Positions 1 through 7,418 of a stretch of DNA of 64,000 nt are shown one piece after another. Position 1 is the first letter of the stretch; every line of letters begins with the position of its first letter. Where the stretch lies: contig NZ_CP030048.1 in the NCBI RefSeq assembly GCF_015291665.1, positions 1,488,001-1,552,000 of the forward strand. Reading direction: 5' to 3'. Source of the stretch: Bradyrhizobium sp. CCBAU 53338 (GTDB taxonomy: Bacteria > Pseudomonadota > Alphaproteobacteria > Rhizobiales > Xanthobacteraceae). The notes beneath the pieces are model-generated. The model did no database searches and had not been told where the DNA came from. It saw only the letters and a list, made by a program, of their open reading frames with translations. Made by a program: the position numbers and the translations under genes.

Positions 1-474
1 CGCAAGCTCTGGCTGGGCGATGCCTTCGAGGCGCAACTCGAAATGGCGGAGCGCGAGGGCGATCCCGGTGCGCTGGCGTGCCTGCGCGGCAACCGCGCCA
101 AGGTCACGCCAATGGACCAGGCCAACTACGCGAAGGCGCTGACCCGCCGCGCCACGCTGACCCGCGACTGGATGCTGTTCTTCGAGAAATACGCCGTGGT
201 GCTGACGCCCGTTTCCGGCGAACTGCCGTTCCCCGATCATCTCGACCGCAAGGACGCCGCCTCCTTCGAGCGCGTCTGGGAGGCGCAGCTGCCGCAGATC
301 GCGACGCCCTTCATGGGATTGCCGGGCCTCGTCGTCTCCACCGGCCTCGTCGGCAAGATTCCTGTCGGCGTGCACATCGTCTCCGGCCGCTATCGCGAGG
401 ATCTGTGTCTGCTCGCCGGCGAAGCGATCGAGGCGGGCGGCGTGCCGCCGTCGCCGATCGATCCCGTGGGCTAG
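1..474 (+). CDS. amidase, C-terminal part (cut by window start)
   Basis: This is the last 157 codons of an amidase-signature-family hydrolase; the Ser-Ser-Lys catalytic core lies upstream of the window. What remains includes the usual C-terminal segment: a PVSGELPFPDH stretch, then ATPFMGLPGLVVSTG and PVGVHIVSGRYREDLCLLAGEAIE, the typical final strand and helix where the substrate pocket closes. The family hydrolyses a range of amides, so the substrate cannot be read from this fragment. The stop lies 2 bases before the glutathione peroxidase start, so the two are probably co-transcribed. Confidence 0.85.
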   Translation, partial: RKLWLGDAFEAQLEMAEREGDPGALACLRGNRAKVTPMDQANYAKALTRRATLTRDWMLFFEKYAVVLTPVSGELPFPDHLDRKDAASFERVWEAQLPQIATPFMGLPGLVVSTGLVGKIPVGVHIVSGRYREDLCLLAGEAIEAGGVPPSPIDPVG

Positions 475-476
475 CG

Positions 477-953
477 ATGTCTGATCTCTACGACTTCAAG
501 GCCAATTCGCTCGCGGGCGAAGAAGTGTCGATGCGCGCCTACGAGGGGCAGGTGCTCCTGATCGTCAACACCGCGAGCAAATGCGGCTTCACGCCGCAAT
601 ATCGTGGGCTGGAAGATCTGCACCGCGACCTCTCACCGCGCGGCTTCTCGGTGCTCGGCTTTCCCTGCAACCAGTTCGGCGCGCAGGAGCCGGGGCAGGC
701 GGCCGAGATCCAGGCGTTCTGCTCCACCAATTACGACGTCACCTTTCCGCTGTTCGAGAAGATCGACGTCAACGGCGCCCACGCGCATCCCTTGTACGAG
801 TACCTGAAACGCCAGCAATCCGGCCTCTTGGGCGCCTCCATCAAATGGAATTTCACCAAATTCCTGGTGGACCGTGCCGGCCAGGTGATCGCGCGCTACG
901 CGCCCACCGCGCGGCCGGAAGGATTGCGGCAGAAGATCGAGACCCTGTTATGA
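477..953 (+). CDS. glutathione peroxidase family (thiol peroxidase)
   Basis: A 158-residue peroxidase that reduces hydroperoxides using glutathione or, as in most bacterial members, thioredoxin. The catalytic set is visible: Cys36 in NTASKCGFTP, Gln70 in FGAQEPG, and Trp124-Asn125 in KWNFTKF. Cys64 (FPCNQF) and Cys82 are candidate resolving cysteines, which favours thioredoxin dependence. No signal peptide, so it is cytosolic. The ATG at 477 follows the amidase stop directly. Its TGA overlaps the next start as ATGA at 950, indicating translational coupling. Confidence 0.93.
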   Translation: MSDLYDFKANSLAGEEVSMRAYEGQVLLIVNTASKCGFTPQYRGLEDLHRDLSPRGFSVLGFPCNQFGAQEPGQAAEIQAFCSTNYDVTFPLFEKIDVNGAHAHPLYEYLKRQQSGLLGASIKWNFTKFLVDRAGQVIARYAPTARPEGLRQKIETLL

Positions 954-1207
954 GCGAGACATCAATGAGCGAAGAATTTCCGGACCGCCTGTCGGTCGAC
1001 CCCAACAGCCCCTATTACAACGCCGATATCCTCCAGCGCGACGTCGGCATCCGCTTCAAGGGCGTCGAGAAGACCAATGTCGAGGAGTACTGCATCAGCG
1101 AAGGCTGGGTCCGCGTCACCGCCGGCAACGCCAAGGACCGCTACGGCAACCCGCTGACCATCAAGGTGCACGGGCCCGTGGAGCCGTATTTCAGGGACAA
1201 GAAGTAA
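950..1207 (+). CDS. DUF3297 family protein
   Basis: An 85-residue small acidic protein of the DUF3297 family, recognised by FPDRLSVDPNSPYYN, DVGIRFKGVEKTNVEEYC and the ending GPVEPYF. The family's function is unknown. The start at 950 overlaps the peroxidase stop (ATGA); an in-frame ATG at 965 (MSEEFPD) matches the usual family N-terminus and is a good alternative. Probably part of the same transcript as the peroxidase. A palindromic repeat follows the gene. Confidence 0.85.
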   Translation: MSETSMSEEFPDRLSVDPNSPYYNADILQRDVGIRFKGVEKTNVEEYCISEGWVRVTAGNAKDRYGNPLTIKVHGPVEPYFRDKK

Positions 1208-1226
1208 GCACCTCAAGCTCTCTCCT

Positions 1227-1313
1227 CGTCATTGCGAGGAGCCCTCGCGACGAAGCAATCCAGAATCCATCCGCGGTGACAGACCGGATTGCTTCGCTTC
1301 GCTCGCAATGACG
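1227..1313. repeat. palindromic intergenic repeat (CGTCATTGCGAG type)
   Basis: An imperfect palindrome with a perfect 12-base outer arm, cgtcattgcgag at 1227-1238 and ctcgcaatgacg at 1302-1313, and an inner pair gaagcaatcc / ggattgcttc. From memory this is a widespread dispersed element in Bradyrhizobium and Rhodopseudomonas. It fills the gap between the DUF3297 gene and the tartrate dehydratase gene and could fold in the transcript as a terminator or stabilising stem. Confidence 0.8.
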
Positions 1314-1326
1314 AAAGGAATCCCCC

Positions 1327-2496
1327 ATGTCCGTCCGCATCGTCGACGTCCGCGAAATCACCAAGCCGATCTCGTCCCCGATCCGCAACGCCTATATCGA
1401 CTTCACCAAGATGACGACGAGCCTCGTCGCCGTCGTCACTGATGTGGTGCGCGACGGCAGGCGGGTCGTCGGCTACGGCTTCAACTCCAACGGCCGCTAC
1501 GGACAGGGCGGCCTGATTCGCGAACGTTTTGCCGCCCGCATCACGGAGGCCGATCCGAAGTCGCTGCTCAACGTATCAGGCGACAATCTCGACCCCGACA
1601 AGGTCTGGGCCGCGATGATGACCAACGAGAAGCCGGGCGGCCATGGCGAGCGCTCGGTCGCAGTCGGCACCATCGACATGGCGGTGTGGGATGCGGTGGC
1701 GAAGATCGCGGGCAAGCCGCTGTTTCGTCTGCTGGCCGAGCGTCACGGCGTCAAAGCCGACCCGCGCGTGTTCGTCTACGCCGCCGGCGGCTATTACTAT
1801 CCCGGCAAGGGCCTATCGATGCTGCGCGGCGAGATGCGGGGCTATCTCGATCGCGGCTACAACGTCGTGAAGATGAAGATCGGCGGCGCCGATATCGACG
1901 AGGACCGCAAGCGTATCGAGGCCGTGCTGGAAGAGATCGGCAAGGACGCGCAGCTTGCCGTCGACGCCAACGGCCGCTTCAATCTCGAGACCGGCATCGC
2001 CTACGCCAAGATGCTGCGCGACTATCCGCTGTTCTGGTACGAGGAGGTCGGCGATCCCCTCGACTACGCGCTGCAGGCCGCCCTCGCCGAATTCTATCCC
2101 GGCCCGATGGCGACGGGCGAGAATCTCTTCAGCCACCAGGACGCCCGCAACCTGATCCGCTACGGCGGCATGCGCCCCGACCGCGACTGGCTGCAATTCG
2201 ACTGCGCTTTGTCCTATGGCCTGTGCGAATACCAGCGCACGCTCGAAGTGCTGAAGACCCACGGCTGGTCCCCCAGCCGCTGCATCCCCCACGGTGGCCA
2301 CCAGATGTCGTTGAACATCGCGGCGGGCCTCGGCCTCGGCGGCAACGAGAGTTACCCCGACCTGTTCCAGCCCTATGGCGGTTTCCCGGACGGCGTCCGC
2401 GTCGAGAACGGCCACATCACCATGCCCGACCTTCCAGGCATCGGCTTCGAGGGCAAGTCCGATCTCTACAAGGAGATGAAGGCGCTGGCGGAGTAG
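1327..2496 (+). CDS. tarD: D(-)-tartrate dehydratase
   Basis: A 389-residue enolase-superfamily enzyme that dehydrates D-tartrate to oxaloacetate with Mg2+. It matches the characterised Bradyrhizobium enzyme almost throughout, as recalled. The catalytic residues sit at the published numbers: Lys184 in VVKMKIGG and His322 in CIPHGGH as general acid/base, with Asp213 (VDAN), Glu239 (WYEE) and Glu265 (TGEN) as metal ligands. An N-terminal capping domain precedes the barrel. An aaagga element lies just upstream of the ATG. No tartrate transporter is adjacent, so uptake is supplied elsewhere. Confidence 0.95.
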   Translation: MSVRIVDVREITKPISSPIRNAYIDFTKMTTSLVAVVTDVVRDGRRVVGYGFNSNGRYGQGGLIRERFAARITEADPKSLLNVSGDNLDPDKVWAAMMTNEKPGGHGERSVAVGTIDMAVWDAVAKIAGKPLFRLLAERHGVKADPRVFVYAAGGYYYPGKGLSMLRGEMRGYLDRGYNVVKMKIGGADIDEDRKRIEAVLEEIGKDAQLAVDANGRFNLETGIAYAKMLRDYPLFWYEEVGDPLDYALQAALAEFYPGPMATGENLFSHQDARNLIRYGGMRPDRDWLQFDCALSYGLCEYQRTLEVLKTHGWSPSRCIPHGGHQMSLNIAAGLGLGGNESYPDLFQPYGGFPDGVRVENGHITMPDLPGIGFEGKSDLYKEMKALAE

Positions 2497-2585
2497 CGGT
2501 GGTCGTTGGACTACGACGACTGCGCTATCCACTCCCCATGGAATCTTCGCCACGCTCGCAATGGCGTGGAAAGTGCGTTTGCCCC

Positions 2586-3938
2586 CTACGACAGCCGCAT
2601 GTCCAGCAGCCGTCGTCCCTCGCCCTTGAGCAGCTTCTTCACTGCGCTGGAGGCCACGACCTCGCCGTCATTGGCGTAGGCTTCGTGGTTCTTCTCGATG
2701 TCGTCGAGGCGGTAGAGGTAGTTGACCATCACGCCGGCGGATTCGCGCAGGCCCTTGGGCGAGAGGTCCCCCAACCAGTTGATGCGCTCGAGGCGCGCGC
2801 CGTTGCCGAGGTGGAAACGGGCGACGGAATCGATCAGGCGGCCCTTCGCCGTGCGCGCCTTCAGGAAGTAGTGGGCGGCGAGCGGCTCGATCACGCCGCG
2901 CAGCTGCGCCGTCGTCTCCGGGTTCTCGAACCATTTGGGATCGTCGAGGCGCTTGAGGATCTCGCGGTCCTCCTCCGACAGCGGCAGATCCTTGTCCTGC
3001 TTGATCCATTGCATGAAGCCCGGCACCGGCGACAGCGTCACGAAGGTGTCGAGCTTCGGCGTTTCGCGGCGCAGCTCCTCGACCACCTGCTTGATCAGGA
3101 AGCTGCCGAAGGAGATGCCGCCGAGACCGCGCTGGGTGTTGGAGATCGAATAGAATACTGCGGTGCGCGCCTTCTCGATCGGCAGGTGCTGGCGATCGAC
3201 CGCCAGCAGCGGCGCGATCGCGCCGGGAATCGTCTCGGTCAGCGCCACCTCGACGAAGATCAGCGGCTCGTCGACCATCGCCGGATGGAAGAAGGCGTAG
3301 CAGCGGCGGTCGACCGGATCGATGCGGCGGCGCAGATCGTCCCAGTCGCTGATCTCGTGCACGGCCTCGTAGCGGATGATCTTTTCGAGGATGTTGGCCG
3401 GGGTCGACCAGTCAATCCGGCGCAGCACGAGAAACCCCCTGTTGAACCACGACGAGAGAAGATGCGAGACGTCGCGGTCGAGCGCGGCGAGATCGGTGTG
3501 TCCGTTCATCATGCCGAGCAGGTCGGCCCGCATGGCGACGAGATCGCCGGTGCCGCCCGGCGCGCGGTTGAGACGGCGGATCAGCTCCTGTCGCCGCGGT
3601 TCCGAGGCGAAATGCAGCGCGCTCGCGTCCTCGTCGCTCGGTTGAGTGCGCCATTTCTCGATCGCCTTGGTCAGGCGCTCGTGGTCCGGGCCGAAATCGC
3701 GCACCAGCCCTTCGAAGAAGGCGCGGCGGCCTGCCGGATCCAGCTCCTGGTAGATGTCGAGAACCTCTCGCGCCATGGCGGTGCCGGAGGCCTCGCCCCG
3801 GCCCGACAGCAGCGCGCCGCAGAGCTCGATCAGCCCGTCGGCATCCTGCTTGGCGTCGGTGGCATCCCCCCGGCGCAGCAGCGTGCGGCCGCGCTCGGAA
3901 ATTGTGGCGAGCAGGTCGGAGAAGAAGGCATTGGCCAT
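2586..3938 (-). CDS. malonyl-CoA decarboxylase
   Basis: A 450-residue malonyl-CoA decarboxylase (MCD/MatA type) converting malonyl-CoA to acetyl-CoA and CO2. An N-terminal helical domain (about residues 1-150) is followed by the GNAT-like catalytic domain. Diagnostic stretches are YSISNTQRGLGGISFG, KQVVEELRRE and DTFVTLSPVPGF, which carries the proposed catalytic Ser, and the later VARFHLGNGA, which carries the catalytic His. In rhizobia such enzymes work with a malonyl-CoA synthetase (MatB) and a malonate carrier, neither of which is adjacent here. It is convergent with tarD and has no signal peptide. Confidence 0.93.
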   Translation of the reverse strand: MANAFFSDLLATISERGRTLLRRGDATDAKQDADGLIELCGALLSGRGEASGTAMAREVLDIYQELDPAGRRAFFEGLVRDFGPDHERLTKAIEKWRTQPSDEDASALHFASEPRRQELIRRLNRAPGGTGDLVAMRADLLGMMNGHTDLAALDRDVSHLLSSWFNRGFLVLRRIDWSTPANILEKIIRYEAVHEISDWDDLRRRIDPVDRRCYAFFHPAMVDEPLIFVEVALTETIPGAIAPLLAVDRQHLPIEKARTAVFYSISNTQRGLGGISFGSFLIKQVVEELRRETPKLDTFVTLSPVPGFMQWIKQDKDLPLSEEDREILKRLDDPKWFENPETTAQLRGVIEPLAAHYFLKARTAKGRLIDSVARFHLGNGARLERINWLGDLSPKGLRESAGVMVNYLYRLDDIEKNHEAYANDGEVVASSAVKKLLKGEGRRLLDMRLS

Positions 3939-4061
3939 CTGGGCTTTTCGAATCCGGGTTTGTGCGGTGCGGAAGCTTACACGGGATTTAGGCGGATGCC
4001 GATCACAATCAAGCGGTGGAGTTTTGTATCTTTAGTGGTGCCATGCATCCCCGAAGACGCA

Positions 4062-4092
4062 GTCATGCCCCGGTCAGGCCGGGCGATGACAC
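4062..4092. repeat. short GC hairpin repeat at the AraC 3' end
   Basis: The stretch gtcatgccccggtcaggccgggcgatgac forms a strong imperfect stem. Closely similar arms occur at 39634-39656 and around 42740-42771, so it belongs to a dispersed repeat family. Here it overlaps the last codons of the AraC gene and may also terminate its transcript. Confidence 0.6.
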
Positions 4093-4899
4093 CGAGTGCG
4101 TGGCAAACTCCGTCGGCGTCCGTCCCGTCACCTGGCGGAACGCGGCCGAGAACGCGGGCACGCTGGCATAGCCGAGCTGCGTCGCGAGCTGCTTCACCGA
4201 TACATTCGCGTCGGTCGACAGCCTCCGGATCGCCGCCGCGATCCTGGCACGCTGGCACCAGCTCTTGAAGCTGAGCTGTGTCTCCGTCGAGAAAAGCCGC
4301 GACAGCGTGCGAGCGGAGGTGCCGACCTCGCGCGCGAGCGTGTCGATGTCGTGGAGCCCGGTGGGATCGTCGAGCACGATCATCGCGGCGCGCCGGCAGC
4401 GCGGCTCGTGCGGCAGCGGCACGAAGGTCGCGGAATCCTCGGCCTGGTGCAATTCCAGCATCACCAGGCGCACCAGCAGCTCGGTGCGTTCCTCGGTGTT
4501 GCGCGGGTCGAACAGCGCGAGGATCGCCTGGTTGAGCAGCGGCGACACCCGCACCACGAATTCCCGGGTCAGTCCCTCGTAGCGCTTTTCGCGCTTCAGC
4601 CAGGCCACGTCGAAATACAGCGTGCGCATCTCGATGTCGGCGAGCAGGTCGATGGCGTGCTGGAGCCCGGCCGGCACCCAGACCGCACGGTCCGGCGGCA
4701 CCAGCCAGCGCCCCTCGGGCGTGTTCACCTGCATCGTGCCCTTCGCCGCATAGATCAGCTGGGCCTCGCGATGCATGTGCAGGTCGATCCGCATGCCTCT
4801 CGGATAGTCGCGCGCGACCAGGTGCACGCCCGCGGTGGAGCGGTGGTTGCCCTGGACCTCCCTCAGGATTGGCGTTTCCAAGACAGTCATTGGCAGCAT
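4063..4899 (-). CDS. AraC-family transcriptional regulator (cupin-HTH)
   Basis: A 278-residue regulator with an N-terminal cupin-like sensing domain (LHMHREAQLIYAAKG, then VWVPAGLQHAID) and a C-terminal double helix-turn-helix (LAREVGTSARTLSRLF and LATQLGYASVPAFSAAFRQVTGRTP). An internal start four codons in (MTVLETP) is possible. It is divergent from the MFS transporter at 4951 with a 51-base gap, so it probably controls that exporter. The last residues (about SVSSPGLTGA) are encoded by a dispersed hairpin repeat at 4062-4092, so the original stop has probably been replaced. Confidence 0.9.
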   Translation of the reverse strand: MLPMTVLETPILREVQGNHRSTAGVHLVARDYPRGMRIDLHMHREAQLIYAAKGTMQVNTPEGRWLVPPDRAVWVPAGLQHAIDLLADIEMRTLYFDVAWLKREKRYEGLTREFVVRVSPLLNQAILALFDPRNTEERTELLVRLVMLELHQAEDSATFVPLPHEPRCRRAAMIVLDDPTGLHDIDTLAREVGTSARTLSRLFSTETQLSFKSWCQRARIAAAIRRLSTDANVSVKQLATQLGYASVPAFSAAFRQVTGRTPTEFATHSVSSPGLTGA

Positions 4900-4950
4900 C
4901 CCGTCATGGCTCCGACATATAACTCATTTCGGAGCAGGAGAGGATTCCGA

Positions 4951-6123
4951 ATGAACAGCCCCGTCAGGGTCATCAGTTTCGTCAATGCCGGTCATTTCAT
5001 CGACCATTATGCGATGCTGATCTTCGCCGCCGCCGTGATCATCATGGGGCCGGCGCTCGGCATGGCCTATTCGGAACTGCTTCCCTACGCGACCCCCGGC
5101 TTCATCGCCTTCGGCGCGGGCTCGCTGCTGACCGGCTGGCTCGGCGACCGCTGGAGCCGCCGCCACATGATGCTGATCTTCTTCGTCGGCATCGGCGCCT
5201 CCATGATCTCGGTCGGCTTCGTGCAGACGCCGGTGCAACTGGGCGCCGCGCTGCTCGCGATCGGCGTGTTCGCCTCGATCTATCACCCTGTCGGCACCGC
5301 GATGATCGTGTCCTATGCCAACAGGCTCGGCCGCGAGATGGGCATCAACGGCGTCTGGGGCAACCTCGGCGTTGCATCCTCGGCGCTGGTCACCGGCGTG
5401 ATCGGACAATATCTCGGCTGGCGCTTCGCCTTCATCATTCCCGGCATCGTCACCATCCTGATCGGCATCGCCTTCGCGATGCTGGTCGTGCACGAGGACC
5501 GCAAGGGCTCGAAGCAGGCGGCCGCGCAAGCGCGCGTCGCCAAGCAGGACATGTGGCGCGTGGTGCTGTCGCTGCTGATCGTCGTGATCGCGATCTCGAC
5601 CACCTTCAATGCCGTCACCGTGGCGCTGCCAAAGCTGTTTGCGGAGCGGCTCGCGGACCTGACCAGGAGCCCGGCGCTGTTAGGGGTCATCGCGGCCTGC
5701 GTCTACGTGTTCGGGGCGATGACGCAGTACACGATCGGCCGGCTGCTCGACCGCTATTCCCTGAAGACGGTGGCCTTGCCGCTGTCCTTCATGCTGGCGC
5801 CGTTCCTGTATCTGGCCGCAAGCCTGAACAATCTGCCGCTGATCCTGGTGTCGATCGGCATCGTCATGGGTGCGTTCGGCCAGGTCACGGTGAACGACGC
5901 CATGGTCGGCAAGTACACCAGCGAAGAATGGCGCTCGCGCGCCTACGCCGTGCGCTATTTCATCGGCTTCACCGCGGCCGGCGCGTCGGTGGGCCTGGTC
6001 GCCTGGCTCTACGAGCAGGGCGGCTTCGTCACCATGCTGCACGCGTTTGCGGGCCTGTGCCTGCTGGCGATCGCCGCCGCGATCATCCTGCCGCGCGAGA
6101 TCAGGACGCCGGCGGCGGCGTGA
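4951..6123 (+). CDS. MFS transporter
   Basis: A 390-residue major facilitator with about 12 hydrophobic helices. The loop between helices 2 and 3 carries the family motif as GWLGDRWSRRHMM. The N-terminal FVNAGHFIDHYAMLIF and YHPVGTAMI stretches resemble the fosmidomycin-resistance-like/FsrA group of exporters, but the substrate cannot be assigned. The ATG at 4951 is preceded by an aggag element. Its divergent AraC neighbour is the likely regulator. It ends 14 bases from a convergent SDR gene. Confidence 0.88.
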   Translation: MNSPVRVISFVNAGHFIDHYAMLIFAAAVIIMGPALGMAYSELLPYATPGFIAFGAGSLLTGWLGDRWSRRHMMLIFFVGIGASMISVGFVQTPVQLGAALLAIGVFASIYHPVGTAMIVSYANRLGREMGINGVWGNLGVASSALVTGVIGQYLGWRFAFIIPGIVTILIGIAFAMLVVHEDRKGSKQAAAQARVAKQDMWRVVLSLLIVVIAISTTFNAVTVALPKLFAERLADLTRSPALLGVIAACVYVFGAMTQYTIGRLLDRYSLKTVALPLSFMLAPFLYLAASLNNLPLILVSIGIVMGAFGQVTVNDAMVGKYTSEEWRSRAYAVRYFIGFTAAGASVGLVAWLYEQGGFVTMLHAFAGLCLLAIAAAIILPREIRTPAAA

Positions 6124-6137
6124 GCGAAGGCGCGCGC

Positions 6138-6986
6138 TCAATGTTTCGGGTTGCGGCCGCGGATGTGGTCAAAGCCCTGCTTGATTGCGGCGAAGCGCGC
6201 TTCGACGATCGGCTCGAATTCGAGGTCGGTGAAGATATATGGCCAGTCGTTTTCGACGCCTTCGCGGACGAGTTCACCGACATAGAGGGGATCGATGCCC
6301 TGAGAGACGCGTTCGCGGATCAGGTTGATCCGCTCGGCGACGGGGCCGGAAGTCGGCATGGCAGGAACGCCCTCCTCGAAGCGTTTGGGGACATTGCGCC
6401 TTGAGTTGATGATTTGAGTGCGGATGAACCCGGGACACAGCACCGATACGCCAATTCCGCGGGGCGCGAGCTCCTGCCGTAGTCCCTCGGACAGCGCGAC
6501 AACGCCATACTTTGAAACGTTGTATGCAGTGCTTGCCCCTGAAATCAGGCCGGCGATCGAGGCTGTGGAGACGATATGTCCACCTTCGCCATGCCGTTCG
6601 ATCAACGGCCCGAAGATCTCGATCCCCCAAATGGTCGCCATCAGGTTGACGCCGAGGGTCCAATTCCACGACGCCTCGGTCCAGGCGCCATAGGGCCCGC
6701 CGCCGCCGACGCCCGCATTGTTGACGAGGATATGCACCTTGCCGTAGCGGGCAGTCGTGGCTTCGGCGGCCGCCACGAGTTCGGCTTTGAGTGAGACGTC
6801 GGCTTTCACGCCCTCGACATCGACGTTGGTGAGCTTCAGTTGCTCGAGCGCTGCGGACAGAGCCTCTTCTTCAATATCGCAAAGCATGACCTTCGCCCCC
6901 GCCTGGGCGAAAGCGGTCGCGATCCCCAGGCCGATACCTGACGCTGCACCCGTCACGAACGCAGTCTTTCCAGCGAGTTCTTTCAC
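6138..6986 (-). CDS. short-chain dehydrogenase/reductase
   Basis: A classical SDR of about 282 residues: cofactor motif TGAASGIG, NNAG (LVNNAGVGG), the active-site Ser in VSTASIAG, and YNVSK. The Asp in LCDIEE after strand 2 favours NAD(H). I chose the GTG at 6984-6986 because ggaggag sits exactly 7 bases before it; an ATG at 6990-6992 is too close to that ribosome site. The C-terminus is longer than in 250-residue SDRs, as in the ketoreductase-like members. Substrate unknown. Confidence 0.88.
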   Translation of the reverse strand: MKELAGKTAFVTGAASGIGLGIATAFAQAGAKVMLCDIEEEALSAALEQLKLTNVDVEGVKADVSLKAELVAAAEATTARYGKVHILVNNAGVGGGGPYGAWTEASWNWTLGVNLMATIWGIEIFGPLIERHGEGGHIVSTASIAGLISGASTAYNVSKYGVVALSEGLRQELAPRGIGVSVLCPGFIRTQIINSRRNVPKRFEEGVPAMPTSGPVAERINLIRERVSQGIDPLYVGELVREGVENDWPYIFTDLEFEPIVEARFAAIKQGFDHIRGRNPKH

Positions 6987-7115
6987 GCGCATTCTCCTCC
7001 GGCAAGCCGAGACTTTTGCACTGAAACTTCAGGTTGTTTCCGGAGGGCATATGATCGCACTTTCGAGCGATTTGGAAGCCTGCCGGATGTCCGCGTCTGG
7101 CCGCGCGGTGCCGTG

Positions 7116-7241
7116 ATGGGTGTCGACCGTATCAAGGCCGACCACCTCTCCTTCGGCGGCGTTGCCGACGCGGTGCTGCGGCAGTCGAAGGCCCCGGTGC
7201 TGCTGGTCTCCAGCGGCGAGGCGCCAAGCGAGAAGGCCTGA
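7116..7241 (+). pseudogene. universal stress protein C-terminal remnant
   Basis: An open stretch ending in TGA at 7239-7241 translates as about 40 residues including HLSFGGVADAVLRQ and SKAPVLLVSSGE. This is the typical last strand and helix of a UspA domain (G-S-V-A-x-x-V-L-R then PVLLV). No start, nucleotide-binding loop or upstream Usp sequence is present in any frame, so I read it as the tail of a deleted gene. It lies between the SDR and the RND operon. Confidence 0.55.
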
Positions 7242-7306
7242 GCGACGCTGCGCTCGCAACGACGGAGGTACACGTCACGAACGCCTCCCATGATGCCATT
7301 ATGCCG

Positions 7307-7400
7307 GTGTTTTGCCCGACGGTGCAAGCAATTTTCGGCAAAAGCGAATATCTCGCGCCATTTCAACCCCATGTCTACTGTGCATGGGGTTGTTTTGGCG
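7307..7400. repeat. dispersed intergenic repeat, copy 1
   Basis: This about 95-base stretch starts with gtgttttgcccgacgg and ends with tctactgtgcatggggttg. The reverse complement of 60628-60717 has the same two ends with only a diverged middle, so these are two copies of one dispersed element. The 5' end motif also recurs near 38929. It fills the space downstream of the RND permease gene. Confidence 0.7.
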
Positions 7401-7418
7401 ATTTCGGCCGAGCAGCCT

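Noticed and set aside
1686..4268. Very long open frame (about 860 codons) on the plus strand
   Set aside because: It runs through tarD and antisense to malonyl-CoA decarboxylase, is Arg/Ala/Pro-rich and has no recognisable domain; a GC-rich shadow.
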